Positions 8,412-19,200 of a stretch of 61,326 nt of DNA are shown piece by piece. Where the stretch lies: contig NW_013657667.1 of the NCBI RefSeq assembly GCF_000142905.1, positions 421,854 through 483,179 on the forward strand. The letters are read 5' to 3'. Positions within the stretch are counted from its first letter, which is position 1, and the number at the start of each line of letters is the position of its first letter. The notes below the pieces were generated by a model, which searched no databases, had not been told where the DNA came from, and was given only the letters and a program-made list of their open reading frames with translations. Position numbers and translations under genes: made by a program. The DNA is from Thecamonas trahens ATCC 50062 (Eukaryota; Apusozoa; Apusomonadida; Apusomonadidae).

Positions 8412-11400
8412 TCACTTGGTCAGCTCTACCAGCTGCGCCTGCAGTCGCCCGATCTGGTCCTCGTACGCGCGTCGCTCTTCGCCCATCTGCTCCTGCATGC
8501 CAGCGAGATGGAGCTTCTGCGTCTGCAGCGTGTCCAGCAGCCCGGCCAGCCGGCTCTCCTCGAGCTCGACCAGCCCGGCTTCGCGCTTGGACTCGGCCTC
8601 TGCGCTCACAGCCAGCTTCGACTGCGCCGTACCGTAGCAGCCCACCAGCCGCCAAAGCTCCATCACCAGGGCGCTTGCTTCGACGCTGCCGGCATCCTTG
8701 CCGCGGATCATGCCCATGACCCGAGCGGCCAGCTCGCGCACTCGCGAGCCACGGCCGTTGTTCTCGCCAAGCGCGGCAAGCCGCGGCGGCGCGCACGCTG
8801 CCACAATCTTGTCCACCACCCGGACCAGCGCCTCTTCCAGCACTCGCACATGCTTCGAGACCTTGCGCACCGAGCGGGCATGCTTGTCGCTCTCGGAGAC
8901 AACCGTCAGCGGCGCCAGCGAGTTCTCCAGCTCGGCGTGGAGCGCATGCAGTGCAGCCTTGGTCTCGTTCTCTTTGGACTTGAGATCGGTGACCAGCCGG
9001 TGCCGCGCCTCTAGCCTCGTTCGGACTTGCGCCAGCTGTGCTTTGAGCTCGTCGACTTCGGCCTCGAGCTCTGGCACTCGTGCACCTTGGTCCGCAGCCT
9101 TGCGCGCCCGCTCCATCGCCTCGGTCGCGGCCTTGCCCTTGCGTGCCACTGCTGCACGGGCGGTCCGTGTCCGCGCCTCGGCCTCGTCTGCCCGCGCCTC
9201 GGCAGCCTCGGCGCGCTGCTTTGCCGCCACTGCCGATTGCTGTGCACTAGACTTGGCGGCCTCGGCGTCCCGCAGCCGCGCTGCTAGTCCGCGCATCTTG
9301 GCCTTGATCTCGTTGACCGCCCGGCCTGCTTCTTGTTGTGCCGCTGCCACTGCCGCCCGCGCTTCCGCCGCGTCCGCCTCTGCGGCCTTGACCGCCTCCC
9401 GCAGCTGGGGGGCTTCTTGTGCTACACTCCGGAGCTTGGCATGCTCGGCCCGGATCTGAGCCATCTCGCTCTCAACCCTGCTCTGCTGGTCAGCGCAAGC
9501 ATCCAGTTCCCCGGCGAGCTCACTCAGCTTGACGTCCTTGGCCGCCAGCAGCTCCCCCCGCGTCTGCAGCTCAATGGTGAGATTCTCCACCTGCGACGCC
9601 AGCACGACCACGTCTGCACCCTCGCCCACTTTGCCCTGAGATGGCTCGGCCAGAGACGCTTCCATCCGCAGCACTGCAATCGTTGCATCGCGGGCGGCCA
9701 CTTCTTCCAGCAAGTCGGCCACCCGCAGGACAACAGGAGCGAGCGTCTTGTATCCGGGCTCGGCACCGCCGCCGACGCCAAACGTATCGGTCGCCTCTCG
9801 CACACCCGCCGCAGGTACAATGTCGACTGAGAACACCGAGCTCGCACTCTCATCGCCTGCCGAGTACGACATCTCGCTCTCGGCCTCATCGCCGGCGCCG
9901 GGATTGACCACTAAAGCCGCCGACGCGCCGCGTTTCAGCAGCGCCACCATCTGCGACCGCATTCGCGTCACTGTACCCTCCAGAACCGCCGCACGATGCT
10001 TTGCACTCGCAAGCGCCTCTGCAGCTTCGCCCTCGGTCTTGGCATGCACACTCCGCAGCCGTGCCATAGTCCGATTTGTCTGGTCGTGGAACGCCCTGTA
10101 CGACTCTTGAACCTCGCTAAGTTCGCCCTCCAGCGCCGAAATCCTCTCCATCAGCTCACCCTCCCGCAGCGCAAGCGTCCGGCTCGTCGCGGCCTCCATG
10201 GTCTCGAGCTCTGCCCGTGCCTCGACCAGCTGGCGCTCGAGCTTCTGGCCCTTGACCTGCTCTTCGGCCGCCAGTTGGCGGACTTGCTCGACCTCGTCGC
10301 GCAGAGATTCCGCTGCTTCTAACGCCTCATCGAGCGAGGTCGCCGTCGCTGCATGCGCGGCTGTCTCGGCCTCCACCAACTGACCTAGCTCCATGATCTG
10401 TGCCCGCTGCTCCGCCACTTGAACCTCGAGCGCCTCGCGCTTTTCCACCTGCTCTGTGGTCGCTGCAGTTGCGGCAGCCACCTTGGCTTCGATCTCAGCC
10501 GCCACAGAGTCATCAAGGTCAGCCACTTCCCACTCGGCCTTGTCGCTGCTGCTTCCGCCACATGCGGCCAGAAGTCGAACGAGCTGGAGGCGCACATGCT
10601 CTGCCTCTCGCCGGGCATCACCCGCGGTTAGAGTCGCAGCTTCCGCAGCAGTCTCAGCCTCGACGCGCGCAGTGTCGGACGCCTCGGCTGCAGTAGTCAG
10701 TTCCTGGATTTGACTCTGTAGACCAGCCACCTCGAGCGCACGCGCCTCGCGCTCTGACTCAAGCTCGCTTTCCAGCCTCTGGTGCGCAGCCGAGGTCGGC
10801 AGCTCTTCCCGCAGCGCCGCCTCGAGGGACTCGAGCTCGGCACCGAGCCGGCGCTCAGCAGCAGCTGCGGCCTTGTTCGCGGCGGCCGTGGCATCGGCGC
10901 GCACAGCTTGAGTCTCCGCCGACGCATCGGCAGCAACAGCCTCGGCGGCGGCGCGGGCCTCGACCGCGGCCTCAAGCTCGGCCCGGACCCGCTCGTTGGC
11001 ATGCGCCATGTCGCGAGCTTCCAACTGCGCCGCCGTGCTCTCGGCACGCGCCGCTTCGAGCTGGGCACCCAGCTCAGATGCCAGCTGTGCGTTGCGGGTC
11101 TCAGCGGCCTCAGCCCGGTCGACCGCGCGTGCAGCCTCGGCCCGCGCCGCAGCCAGCTTGTCCTGTAGTGCCTCGACTTGACCCTCAAGCGACGCCTTTG
11201 CGTTCTTTGCCGCATCGAGTCGCGATGAGAGCCGATCCGCATGCCGCGCCGCGTCGCGGTCGGCCTCCTTGGCCCGCGCCTCCACCTTGGCCAGCTCCTT
11301 GGCATGTGTGTCGGCAGCTCGCTTTGCAGCCGCCGCGTTCTCGGTTCTCAGGCGCTCAATCCGGTCTTGGAAGCCCTTGGAGGCCTTGGAGTGTTTGGCA

Positions 11401-14400
11401 GTGGCAGCCTCTAGCTCGGCCCGAACATGCTTGATACGGGCGTTGGCTGCAGCCTTGAACTTGGCCACGCTCTCCTCGGCCTTGGCCGCCTTTTCATGGG
11501 CCTCACTCGCCGCCTGAATGGCCTTGGTCCGCTCTTCGCGCGTCTCATCGAGCTCGACCTCCAGCTTGGCAACCTGGTCTGCAGCGGCGGCTGCAGCGGC
11601 GCGGGCATTCTCGGCGTCAGCCGTGGCGACCGCCGACTCGGCTATGGCCTTGTCGAGCGACGCTGCCATGGCCTCGACTCTGGCCACTACAGACGTCCGC
11701 GAGCCAAGCGCAGCGTTCAGAACGCTGTCGGCCGCGCCAGTTGCGGCCGGTGCAGCGAGCGCATCGGCTTCCAGCCGTGTGATTTTGAGCTTGAGTAAGT
11801 TGATCTCGGCGTCAGCAGCTTCGCGGACATGCTGAACTTCAGCATTGTCAAGAAATGCCCGCTTGCTTGGCGACGCCGACCGGCTCCGCTTGCTTGTCGA
11901 GCTGACAGCCTTTTTGAGCTGCGCTACACGCTCATCGCGAGTACGCAACTTGGATCGCAAGTTCATCTCGTCACGGGAGGCGATCTTGAGCTTTCGCTTG
12001 AGTGTGGCTGACTTGGTGCGGGCTGCTACCAGCGCCGCCGCTAGCGCGCCACACCGCAGCCCGTCTCCACCCGCGACGTCATCTGATCGCGCGGCAGCAA
12101 CGTCCTCAACGATTGACGCCAACGCACTCTTGGCGTCTGCCAGTGCATCGTCAACTTCGGCACGCTCAACCTGGCTGAGCGCAAGCTGCTCGCGCAATGC
12201 GCCCAGTGCCTGCTGCGTCTGAGCATCGTTGGAGGTCGCCTGTGAGACGGCGCGGCGGAGCTCGCGGAGCTCGTTGCCGGCCGCCATCAGCTCATCCTCC
12301 CGTGACGCAATGACGGCATTGAGATGGTCAACCTGCTCGCGCAGGGAGCGAACCAGGTCGTCGACGGCGGCCGATGCAGCGACAGTCGCTGGACTGGACG
12401 TTCCCTTGTCGTCGGCTGCCGGCGATACCGGCTCGCTGCCACGCGGTGAGCTGCTGTCGTTGCCGGTCTTGCCGAGGTAAGTCGGATCAAGGAGTGTAAA
12501 CTCAGTGAGGGCCGCAAGCGATGCCAGTGAAGTCGTCTCGTGTCCACCGGCCGACTCGTTCGGCTGCAGCAACTCAGCATCGAGGTGGAGTCTTGTCCGT
12601 GCCAGCGCGGACTGGGTGTGTGCTAGCTCGGCGCGGACGGCCGCAAGAGCCTCGGACGTCTCGTCCAGATATTGGTATGCCTGGGCAAGGAGCCGCGGGC
12701 GTAGCGCAAGCGGACTAGCGTCCATGGCCACCTGGCCCACAAGTAGCGAGTAGAGGTGGCGGACGCGTGCTGAGAGAAGCTCGACGTGAGCAGCACTCGG
12801 GTTCACCTCAGCAGCAAGGCCGCTCATGTGGCGCACGAGTGTCGCATCCGGCGGCGCCAGCCACGGAGCCAGCGCACTGCTTGGCTCAACCGCCCCTACC
12901 CGCTCTTCCAGCACTGCCTCAAGCGAGTACGCCCACTTGGAACTTCGCTCCAAGGCAGTTTCTAGCTCGGCAAGCCGCTCCAAAAGCAGCGACCGCTGTC
13001 GAGACGCTGCGTTGACCGAGAGCGCATCCTGTAGCTCGATGCGCGACTTGAGCGCCGCAAGCGTTGCGTTGGCCACCGAGGCATCCGCCAGCGCATGCTG
13101 TGCCTGCTCTTCGGCCCGGGTCTGCGACGCCAGGGCAGTAGCTAGCGCTTGTGCCATTTGGCTTGCCCGCGCCCGCTCCATGGCAAGGTCACGATCAACG
13201 CGCGCAAACGCCGCTAGAAGCCGCGACATCTGGTTGGGCGTCGAGTGCGACCGCGCTTCGAGCGCTCCAACTGCGCGCAGGTGCGAGGTGAGTTCGGCAC
13301 GGCGCGCGGTCTCAGCCTCAGCAGACTCGCAAGCCACGTCTACAACCGAGTTCTTGTTCTCGAGCGCAGCAAGAGTACCCGAGACTGCTGTCTTGATGTG
13401 CGCCACAGAGTCCGTGTACGACACACGCAAGCCATCCAGTGACTCACGCAATGCCGCGTTCTCGGCCGCCGCCATAGCCAGCCGCCGTTCCGCTCGCTGA
13501 AGCGCTTGCGAGTTGAGCTCAGCATCGTCGCGTGCGGCATCCAGCACTTCCTGCGCAGACGACGAGCGGACAGAGGTGCGCGCTGTCGCGGGCGAGCGCG
13601 AGCCAAGACCAGCACAGGCAGAGGCCCGGGCGTGTGCCTCAAGCACGGCCGCGCTCAGAGCAACGATGCGTTCCGACTCGGGCAATGCGCGACCAGCAAG
13701 CGCCTCCTGTTGAGCCATACACACTGCGCGAAGCTCGGCGACCTCGCGGGCCAGCGCAGCATCAACAACTGGGCGCGAGGGACTGCACCCGCCATCGCGC
13801 GCAGCTGCAGCGGCGAGAGCGCGAGCGCGCGCGGCTGCGCCCTCGTACTTGCGGACCATGTCAAGCGTCACCATGTTGGCAGCCTTAACCGCCTCAAATT
13901 GGGCAGTCTCTAGCCGGAGCAACTCGTTAGCGTGCGCCGCCCGTGCGTCGTCGAGTGCGCGCTGCGTCTCTTCGGCAAGGCTGCGGAAGTGGACGACCGA
14001 CGCCTTGAGCTGCGCCTCGCGATTGTCGCGGGTGGCCGTCTCGATGGCAGCAACAAGCGACCGGCCCAGCGCTGACGATGCGGCGACCGACCGGAGCTCG
14101 GTATTGCCCGGCACTTCACGCGGCGCTTTCGTCGTGCGCCCGCGACGAGGCACCGGCTTTCCGGACGAGATGCCCTCGAGCAGCTTAGAGAGCTTCTCGT
14201 TTTCAGATCGCTGGAGCGCAGCCGCTTCGCGGGCTGCATCGGCATCGGCCTCGGCGGTGGCAAGCCGTAGCTTGAGCTCGGCCAGTTCTGCGTGAGCAGG
14301 CGCCTTGTCGCGAAGCCGACGCAATGTTGCGGCAAGGTGGTTTCGGGCAATTGCGCCGCGCTCAGCTGTAAACTTGAGCTCAGACTCGAGCTTGCGCATC

Positions 14401-16013
14401 GACGACGCCATTTCAAACCGCACAGCCTTGAGTGTCGTTTCGAGTTCGGAAGCCCGTCCCTCGTAATAGACTAGCCGGTCACGGAGTGCATCGGCGACGA
14501 CGGCGTCCTCGCCAGAAAAGCGGTCAGTGGAGGCCACGGATGCAGGCCCAGGCGATGACTCTCGGCGACGTGTGCCTCGGGACGTGGCCCTGGACACCAG
14601 CGCCTTTCGCTTGGCTGTCCGCAGCTGTGCGGTGAGCGAGTCAATGCGAGCAAACAGCGTCTTCTCCATCGGCGACGCCGCAGAACGGATGGCATCTAGC
14701 TCAGACAGGGCGGCATCGCGTTCGGCAAAAGCGTCGGCAGCGGCGTCTTCGGCAGCGGAGACTCGAGCCTGTGCCTCGCTCAGCTTGTCGGTGAGGAGTG
14801 CTATGCGGGCCGAAGCACGTGCGTCAGACCCCGATCGTGGCGGGGAGCGAGAGCCCCGATGTGGCAAGTCTGCAGCAGCACGGGCAGCGTCACGTTCGGC
14901 CCGAAGGGCAGAAACTTGGGCAGCATGTCGCCGCTCAAGATCTTGGACTGTGTCCGAGTACTCGGCTATCTGCGCCGCCGAACGAGTACGTAGGGCCTCG
15001 AGCTCTGCAACGTTGGTCTCGTACTCGGCCTCTAGTGCCGCGAGTCGCGCCTTGGCGGTTGCACCATCAGCAGCTGCGCCACGGACATCAGCGAGCTCGG
15101 CCTTGGCCTGAGCCAATGCAGCTGCGAGCGAGTCGCGCGAAGCCAGCGTCGACTCGACATAAGCATTCATCGACGTGGCTTGTGCATCGAGCGCAGCGCG
15201 TGAGCGGGCACTGTCGACCGCGGACGCAGTCCGGGCCGCAAGCTGGGCCTCAAGCGCCGCAATGCGAGCATTGAGCTGATCCTCAGTCTGGGACCACTGG
15301 GCGCGCGCACCTTCGAGCGCATTCGTAAACGCATCCTGCGCCTGGGCGAGCTCAGACCGTGCATCGTCGGCCGCCGCCGCCGAGAGCTTGAGCTGCTTCT
15401 CCCGAACACGCAGTCGACTGACCTCCATCTCCGCCTGCTCAAGGTCTGCCATGAGGGCCTCGATGCGTGCGTCCTTAAATGCGATGACGTCGAGAACCTT
15501 GCGCGAGCGAAGCTCTGCACTCGCGCGCTCCTCCTCCATCCGCAGCTCGACCAGCCGCTCGACGTCCGGCACAGCGGTCGCCATCTCTGCTTTGAGCGGC
15601 TCGAGGAACGCCGCCGCCGCCCTTGCCTCGTCGCGCTCGAATCGGGCTTGCCGGACCAGGGACCTCAGCCTCGCGAGCTCGCGGGCGCGATCATCGTCCT
15701 CCGTCTGGACCGGGGAATCGCGCGGAGTGCCGTCCTCTCGCCCACCGCCATCGCCGACACCACGCCCAGGCCCAGTGGTGGCGGGTGCTGCAGCAACGTT
15801 AGAAGTGTCAGATGCGTGCTGTTGGTACTGACCGAGGCCGCTGCTGGCTCTGGCAGCCGTCCGGCCAGCCAGGAGCTTGTCGAGCCGGGCTGTGGGGGTC
15901 AGCGGCAAGCTCCCGGGCGAAACGTCTGTATGGAGAGTGTATGGCTTGGGCGGAGTGCGCGGCTCACTCTCTCCCTCCTCTTGCATGCCTTTCCTTCGGC
16001 GGGCGCTAGACAT
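8412..16013 (-). CDS. Giant coiled-coil protein (2,533 residues)
   Basis: A single uninterrupted reading frame. The first usable ATG gives MSSARRRKGMQEEGES. The frame is open 5' of this to 16145 but contains no ATG there. After a Ser/Pro/Gly-rich head of about 100 residues, nearly the whole protein is Ala/Glu/Arg/Leu-rich heptad sequence with few prolines, broken by short Ser-rich hinges (for example SRSPPRSGSD and SSSPRGSEPVSP). The C terminus (ARVMGMIRG... to RLQAQLVELTK) is also helical. Length and composition suit centrosomal, basal-body, Golgi or cytoskeletal scaffold proteins. I recognise no conserved end domain such as PACT, GRIP or KASH, so no name is given. It lies about 200 bp downstream of the ankyrin-RCC1-calpain giant, in the same orientation. 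Confidence 0.88.
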   Translation of the reverse strand: MSSARRRKGMQEEGESEPRTPPKPYTLHTDVSPGSLPLTPTARLDKLLAGRTAARASSGLGQYQQHASDTSNVAAAPATTGPGRGVGDGGGREDGTPRDSPVQTEDDDRARELARLRSLVRQARFERDEARAAAAFLEPLKAEMATAVPDVERLVELRMEEERASAELRSRKVLDVIAFKDARIEALMADLEQAEMEVSRLRVREKQLKLSAAAADDARSELAQAQDAFTNALEGARAQWSQTEDQLNARIAALEAQLAARTASAVDSARSRAALDAQATSMNAYVESTLASRDSLAAALAQAKAELADVRGAAADGATAKARLAALEAEYETNVAELEALRTRSAAQIAEYSDTVQDLERRHAAQVSALRAERDAARAAADLPHRGSRSPPRSGSDARASARIALLTDKLSEAQARVSAAEDAAADAFAERDAALSELDAIRSAASPMEKTLFARIDSLTAQLRTAKRKALVSRATSRGTRRRESSPGPASVASTDRFSGEDAVVADALRDRLVYYEGRASELETTLKAVRFEMASSMRKLESELKFTAERGAIARNHLAATLRRLRDKAPAHAELAELKLRLATAEADADAAREAAALQRSENEKLSKLLEGISSGKPVPRRGRTTKAPREVPGNTELRSVAASSALGRSLVAAIETATRDNREAQLKASVVHFRSLAEETQRALDDARAAHANELLRLETAQFEAVKAANMVTLDMVRKYEGAAARARALAAAAARDGGCSPSRPVVDAALAREVAELRAVCMAQQEALAGRALPESERIVALSAAVLEAHARASACAGLGSRSPATARTSVRSSSAQEVLDAARDDAELNSQALQRAERRLAMAAAENAALRESLDGLRVSYTDSVAHIKTAVSGTLAALENKNSVVDVACESAEAETARRAELTSHLRAVGALEARSHSTPNQMSRLLAAFARVDRDLAMERARASQMAQALATALASQTRAEEQAQHALADASVANATLAALKSRIELQDALSVNAASRQRSLLLERLAELETALERSSKWAYSLEAVLEERVGAVEPSSALAPWLAPPDATLVRHMSGLAAEVNPSAAHVELLSARVRHLYSLLVGQVAMDASPLALRPRLLAQAYQYLDETSEALAAVRAELAHTQSALARTRLHLDAELLQPNESAGGHETTSLASLAALTEFTLLDPTYLGKTGNDSSSPRGSEPVSPAADDKGTSSPATVAASAAVDDLVRSLREQVDHLNAVIASREDELMAAGNELRELRRAVSQATSNDAQTQQALGALREQLALSQVERAEVDDALADAKSALASIVEDVAAARSDDVAGGDGLRCGALAAALVAARTKSATLKRKLKIASRDEMNLRSKLRTRDERVAQLKKAVSSTSKRSRSASPSKRAFLDNAEVQHVREAADAEINLLKLKITRLEADALAAPAATGAADSVLNAALGSRTSVVARVEAMAASLDKAIAESAVATADAENARAAAAAAADQVAKLEVELDETREERTKAIQAASEAHEKAAKAEESVAKFKAAANARIKHVRAELEAATAKHSKASKGFQDRIERLRTENAAAAKRAADTHAKELAKVEARAKEADRDAARHADRLSSRLDAAKNAKASLEGQVEALQDKLAAARAEAARAVDRAEAAETRNAQLASELGAQLEAARAESTAAQLEARDMAHANERVRAELEAAVEARAAAEAVAADASAETQAVRADATAAANKAAAAAERRLGAELESLEAALREELPTSAAHQRLESELESEREARALEVAGLQSQIQELTTAAEASDTARVEAETAAEAATLTAGDARREAEHVRLQLVRLLAACGGSSSDKAEWEVADLDDSVAAEIEAKVAAATAATTEQVEKREALEVQVAEQRAQIMELGQLVEAETAAHAATATSLDEALEAAESLRDEVEQVRQLAAEEQVKGQKLERQLVEARAELETMEAATSRTLALREGELMERISALEGELSEVQESYRAFHDQTNRTMARLRSVHAKTEGEAAEALASAKHRAAVLEGTVTRMRSQMVALLKRGASAALVVNPGAGDEAESEMSYSAGDESASSVFSVDIVPAAGVREATDTFGVGGGAEPGYKTLAPVVLRVADLLEEVAARDATIAVLRMEASLAEPSQGKVGEGADVVVLASQVENLTIELQTRGELLAAKDVKLSELAGELDACADQQSRVESEMAQIRAEHAKLRSVAQEAPQLREAVKAAEADAAEARAAVAAAQQEAGRAVNEIKAKMRGLAARLRDAEAAKSSAQQSAVAAKQRAEAAEARADEAEARTRTARAAVARKGKAATEAMERARKAADQGARVPELEAEVDELKAQLAQVRTRLEARHRLVTDLKSKENETKAALHALHAELENSLAPLTVVSESDKHARSVRKVSKHVRVLEEALVRVVDKIVAACAPPRLAALGENNGRGSRVRELAARVMGMIRGKDAGSVEASALVMELWRLVGCYGTAQSKLAVSAEAESKREAGLVELEESRLAGLLDTLQTQKLHLAGMQEQMGEERRAYEDQIGRLQAQLVELTK

Positions 16014-16217
16014 GCTGTGAGAGGTGGCGGTGGCTAAGCTGGTGGCGCTGTGTCGGGAAGACCTGTGTCTTTGGCCGCTCCCTCGCCGTCTTGGCGCGAA
16101 ACCGGCGGCGACTGGCGACGACTCGCCATTGGAGGCTCGCGCCAAAAATGGGCCATGTCATGGTGTCACCACCGAACCTATAACTCTCCCTTGGCAATGT
16201 GAATGTCGTTGTTAGGT
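16014..16217 (-). promoter_or_regulatory. Short head-to-tail spacer between the two giant genes
   Basis: Roughly 200 bases must hold the 3' end of the upstream giant and the promoter and leader of the coiled-coil gene. It includes a Ser/Arg-coding open stretch in the coiled-coil frame without an ATG. No repeat or obvious motif was seen. Confidence 0.5.
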
Positions 16218-19200
16218 TTACTGCCTGCGCCGCCTCCGTGGAGGCTGGCGTGGACGGGCGCCGCTGTCCTCGGACCGGTCGTCGATGGAGCGGCGCAAGA
16301 GATCGAGCGAGCGAGCGTCGCGGATATTGTCGCCACTGCTTCGCTGGGCTCCACGACCTCGGGGTCCGCGGCGGGCCCGCCGCCTGGGCGCACGACCGCG
16401 GCGCTCTTCCTCGCCATCGCTCTCGTCTTCCTGGAGCGCACGGATGTGGCCAAAGAGGCTTCCGGACGAGGCCGCCGATGCCATCGAGCCCGCTGACGAC
16501 GGCGGCTGGCTGGTCTCCTCAACTGCGATGTAGTCGGACGGCGGAGGGTTCTGTGCCGGCTGAGCAGCAGGGTAGCCGTGCGACTGGCCGTAGCCTTGCT
16601 GGACCGGATAGCCCTGTGGCGGACCGTAGCCCTGCTGGACGGGGTAGGCTTGCTGGGCTGGGTAACCGTGCGGCTGACCGTAGCCTTGCGGCGGCAAATA
16701 GCCAGTACCGTAGCCATAAGCCGGGTACGGCCCGCCGGCAACCATCGGCCGGACCGGCGGCTGCGACGGCTGGGCGGTCTCGACGCCAAAGCCGGGATTG
16801 GATGCGGCCGGTGGCGACGGCTCGTTGAAGATGTCGGCGTAGGGATTAAACGGTGCATTCGACTGGGCAGTGGCAGCGGCAGCGGCAGCGGCAGCCTCGT
16901 CAGCGCGCTGCCGCTCTCGGATCTCGGCCCGAGTCGGGACAGTGACTGACTTTCTGGCGTGGGTCCGCTTCTTGGCCTTGGGCTTGGGCTTTGCATTCCC
17001 GCGCGACTCGATGGCATCGTCCTGGTCCTCCTCCTCGTCGTCGGACGACTCGAGAACATGGTGGATGATCGGTGCCTGGGCGACCGAGTGGAGGCGCGAC
17101 GAGGCAAATAGGTCGAGGTTGCACAGCATGCCGCCAGTCGAGTAAGTCGACGGGAAGATGCAGTAGACGTAGTCCTCCTGCGGCCAGAGCTGCAGGTTGA
17201 TCGAGATGCGCTTGGTGGTGTGCGGGAAGACCTGCTTGATGACGTGGGCAACGCGAAGGTCGCCGCACAGCAGCGGCGGAATGGTGACGTCGCCCACCTC
17301 CTGCGATGGAATGATCGACACGTTGTCCTCCTTCCGCCACAAACACACCAGCAGACAGATCTCCTGCTGGCCGAGCGACGGGTCGGGCGCCACGGCCTCT
17401 TCGAGAGTGAGCCCGTCCGGCAGCGGCTCGAACAGCGCGCGCGCCTCTGACAACGGATTGAAGACACCGGCCTGGCGACGGACCTTGATCCGGGCTCGCG
17501 CCGACTCGACCGGCTCCAGCACTCCGGCATTGACGTCGCGCCGCGCCACAACTTCGGCCGCGGGCACGTCGATGCCGCCGTAGAGCTCGCCCGGATTGAG
17601 CGAGCCAGACTCGAGTGGGACTTGGATTGGCAGGTCTTCGCTGAGCAGCGGCTCGGCAATAAGGGCCTGCTTGACATGGGAGAGGAGCTCGGCGGCGAGT
17701 TCAGCCTCGTCGTCCGACGACGAAGAGTCGCCGATGTCGTCATCCGACGCGCCAGGCACCGAGTACCGTAGCAGCGACGACGTGGCGATGGCGCCAAACA
17801 TGTTGTTGCTGTCGCCCTCGTCATCCGAAAACTGGGTCGTCGAGTCGTCGAGCATGTGGTCGCGAATGCGGGTGCTGGTCTGAGAGCCGTGGCCCTTGGC
17901 CGAGGTCTGGACAAGCTCGATGACGACCTGGGTGTTCTGGGCCGTCACATCAAAGATGTACGCAAACGGACGCGTGACGTCGACGTCGCGCCAGCCACAA
18001 TGGAATGGAAGGGCCCGCTTGGCAAGACTCGACGACTTTGCGGCCTGCGGGGCGACGTCGACAACGTCAATTCGGGTAAAGCCCTCGGGTCCGTAAAAGT
18101 CGTTGTACGCCATAAGGAACTCGTTCTGCCGCCCGGCGCGGATGACCTCGGACTTGAGGTTGTACCACGCACCCTCCCACGACCCGTCGCCAAACGAGTT
18201 GCGGATCTGCAGCAGCCGGTTGGCACCGACCACCAGCACACCTGTCACCGTGTACGCGTGGTTGACGAGCAAGTTCTGGTCAGTCCGGTACTCGGGGTCA
18301 GTGATTGACTCGTCCTCGCGCCAACACGAGATGAGCCGTCCACACAGCGAGTGCCGCAGCAGCGTCTCCCACATCTCGCCCGACGACAACACGTGCTGCA
18401 TTGTCGTCGACTTGAGCATGTACGACTCGACAGTTCCACCCGTCAGCTGGCGGGCAATGCCGACCTGGACCTCCTCGCGCTCCGCCAACGAGAGCGGCAG
18501 CGTGTTGAGGTTGGCGTATCCACCGCGGACCTTGGCCACCGCCTTTTCCAGCAGCGCCACGTACAGCTCGTTCGGGTCGTAGGCCCGCGAGTACAACGGG
18601 CCACGGGCGGCAAGCAGCTCGGGGCTGTACCCGTCGTCAGCGTCGACGAGGCTACCGCATGGGACGTAGTCGTCGATGACCACGTAGTGCCACGCCGAGT
18701 CGACGCTGACCCGCACCGCGTAGACCCCGACATCGATGTCATAGGCAAGGAAGAGCTTGTGGATGTTCGACTCGTGCGTGGTTAGCATGGAGAGCATGCC
18801 CAGCACGTCGTCCGAGCACAGCTCGCCCTTGACCATGTCGACTTTGGCGCGCTTGACGGTCTTGGCGAGAATAGTGGGGTTAGGAATAGCCTCGTGCATC
18901 TCACTCAGACGCCGCCACTCGCGCGGGACACCGACACCATCCAGGCCGTGGGCAGGCTTGCTCGGCGACTGCATCCACAGCGCGGCCTCATCGGGCGCAA
19001 AATCGGTGTCGACAAACAGCCGACCGTCACGGTTGCACGCGCTCACCAGCCGCGCAATGTGGTCCTCGGCCATCCGCGTCAGCACTGCGAGCGACTCGAC
19101 AGGCACCGACGAGTTGGCCATGACGCATCGGGCGCACACAAGCTGCGGCCCGAGCGTGGCGTGCTTGGCCCAAAGATGATCGCTCGCAAACGGAACCTGG

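Noticed and set aside
16014-16145. Extension of the coiled-coil protein to 16145
   Set aside because: The open frame there begins at TTG and has no ATG before 16013. It is more likely leader sequence.
16178-17914. A 578-residue minus-strand frame inside the 3' end of the giant gene
   Set aside because: Arg/Ser/Thr-rich shadow of the calpain-tail coding region. The real frame has recognisable motifs.
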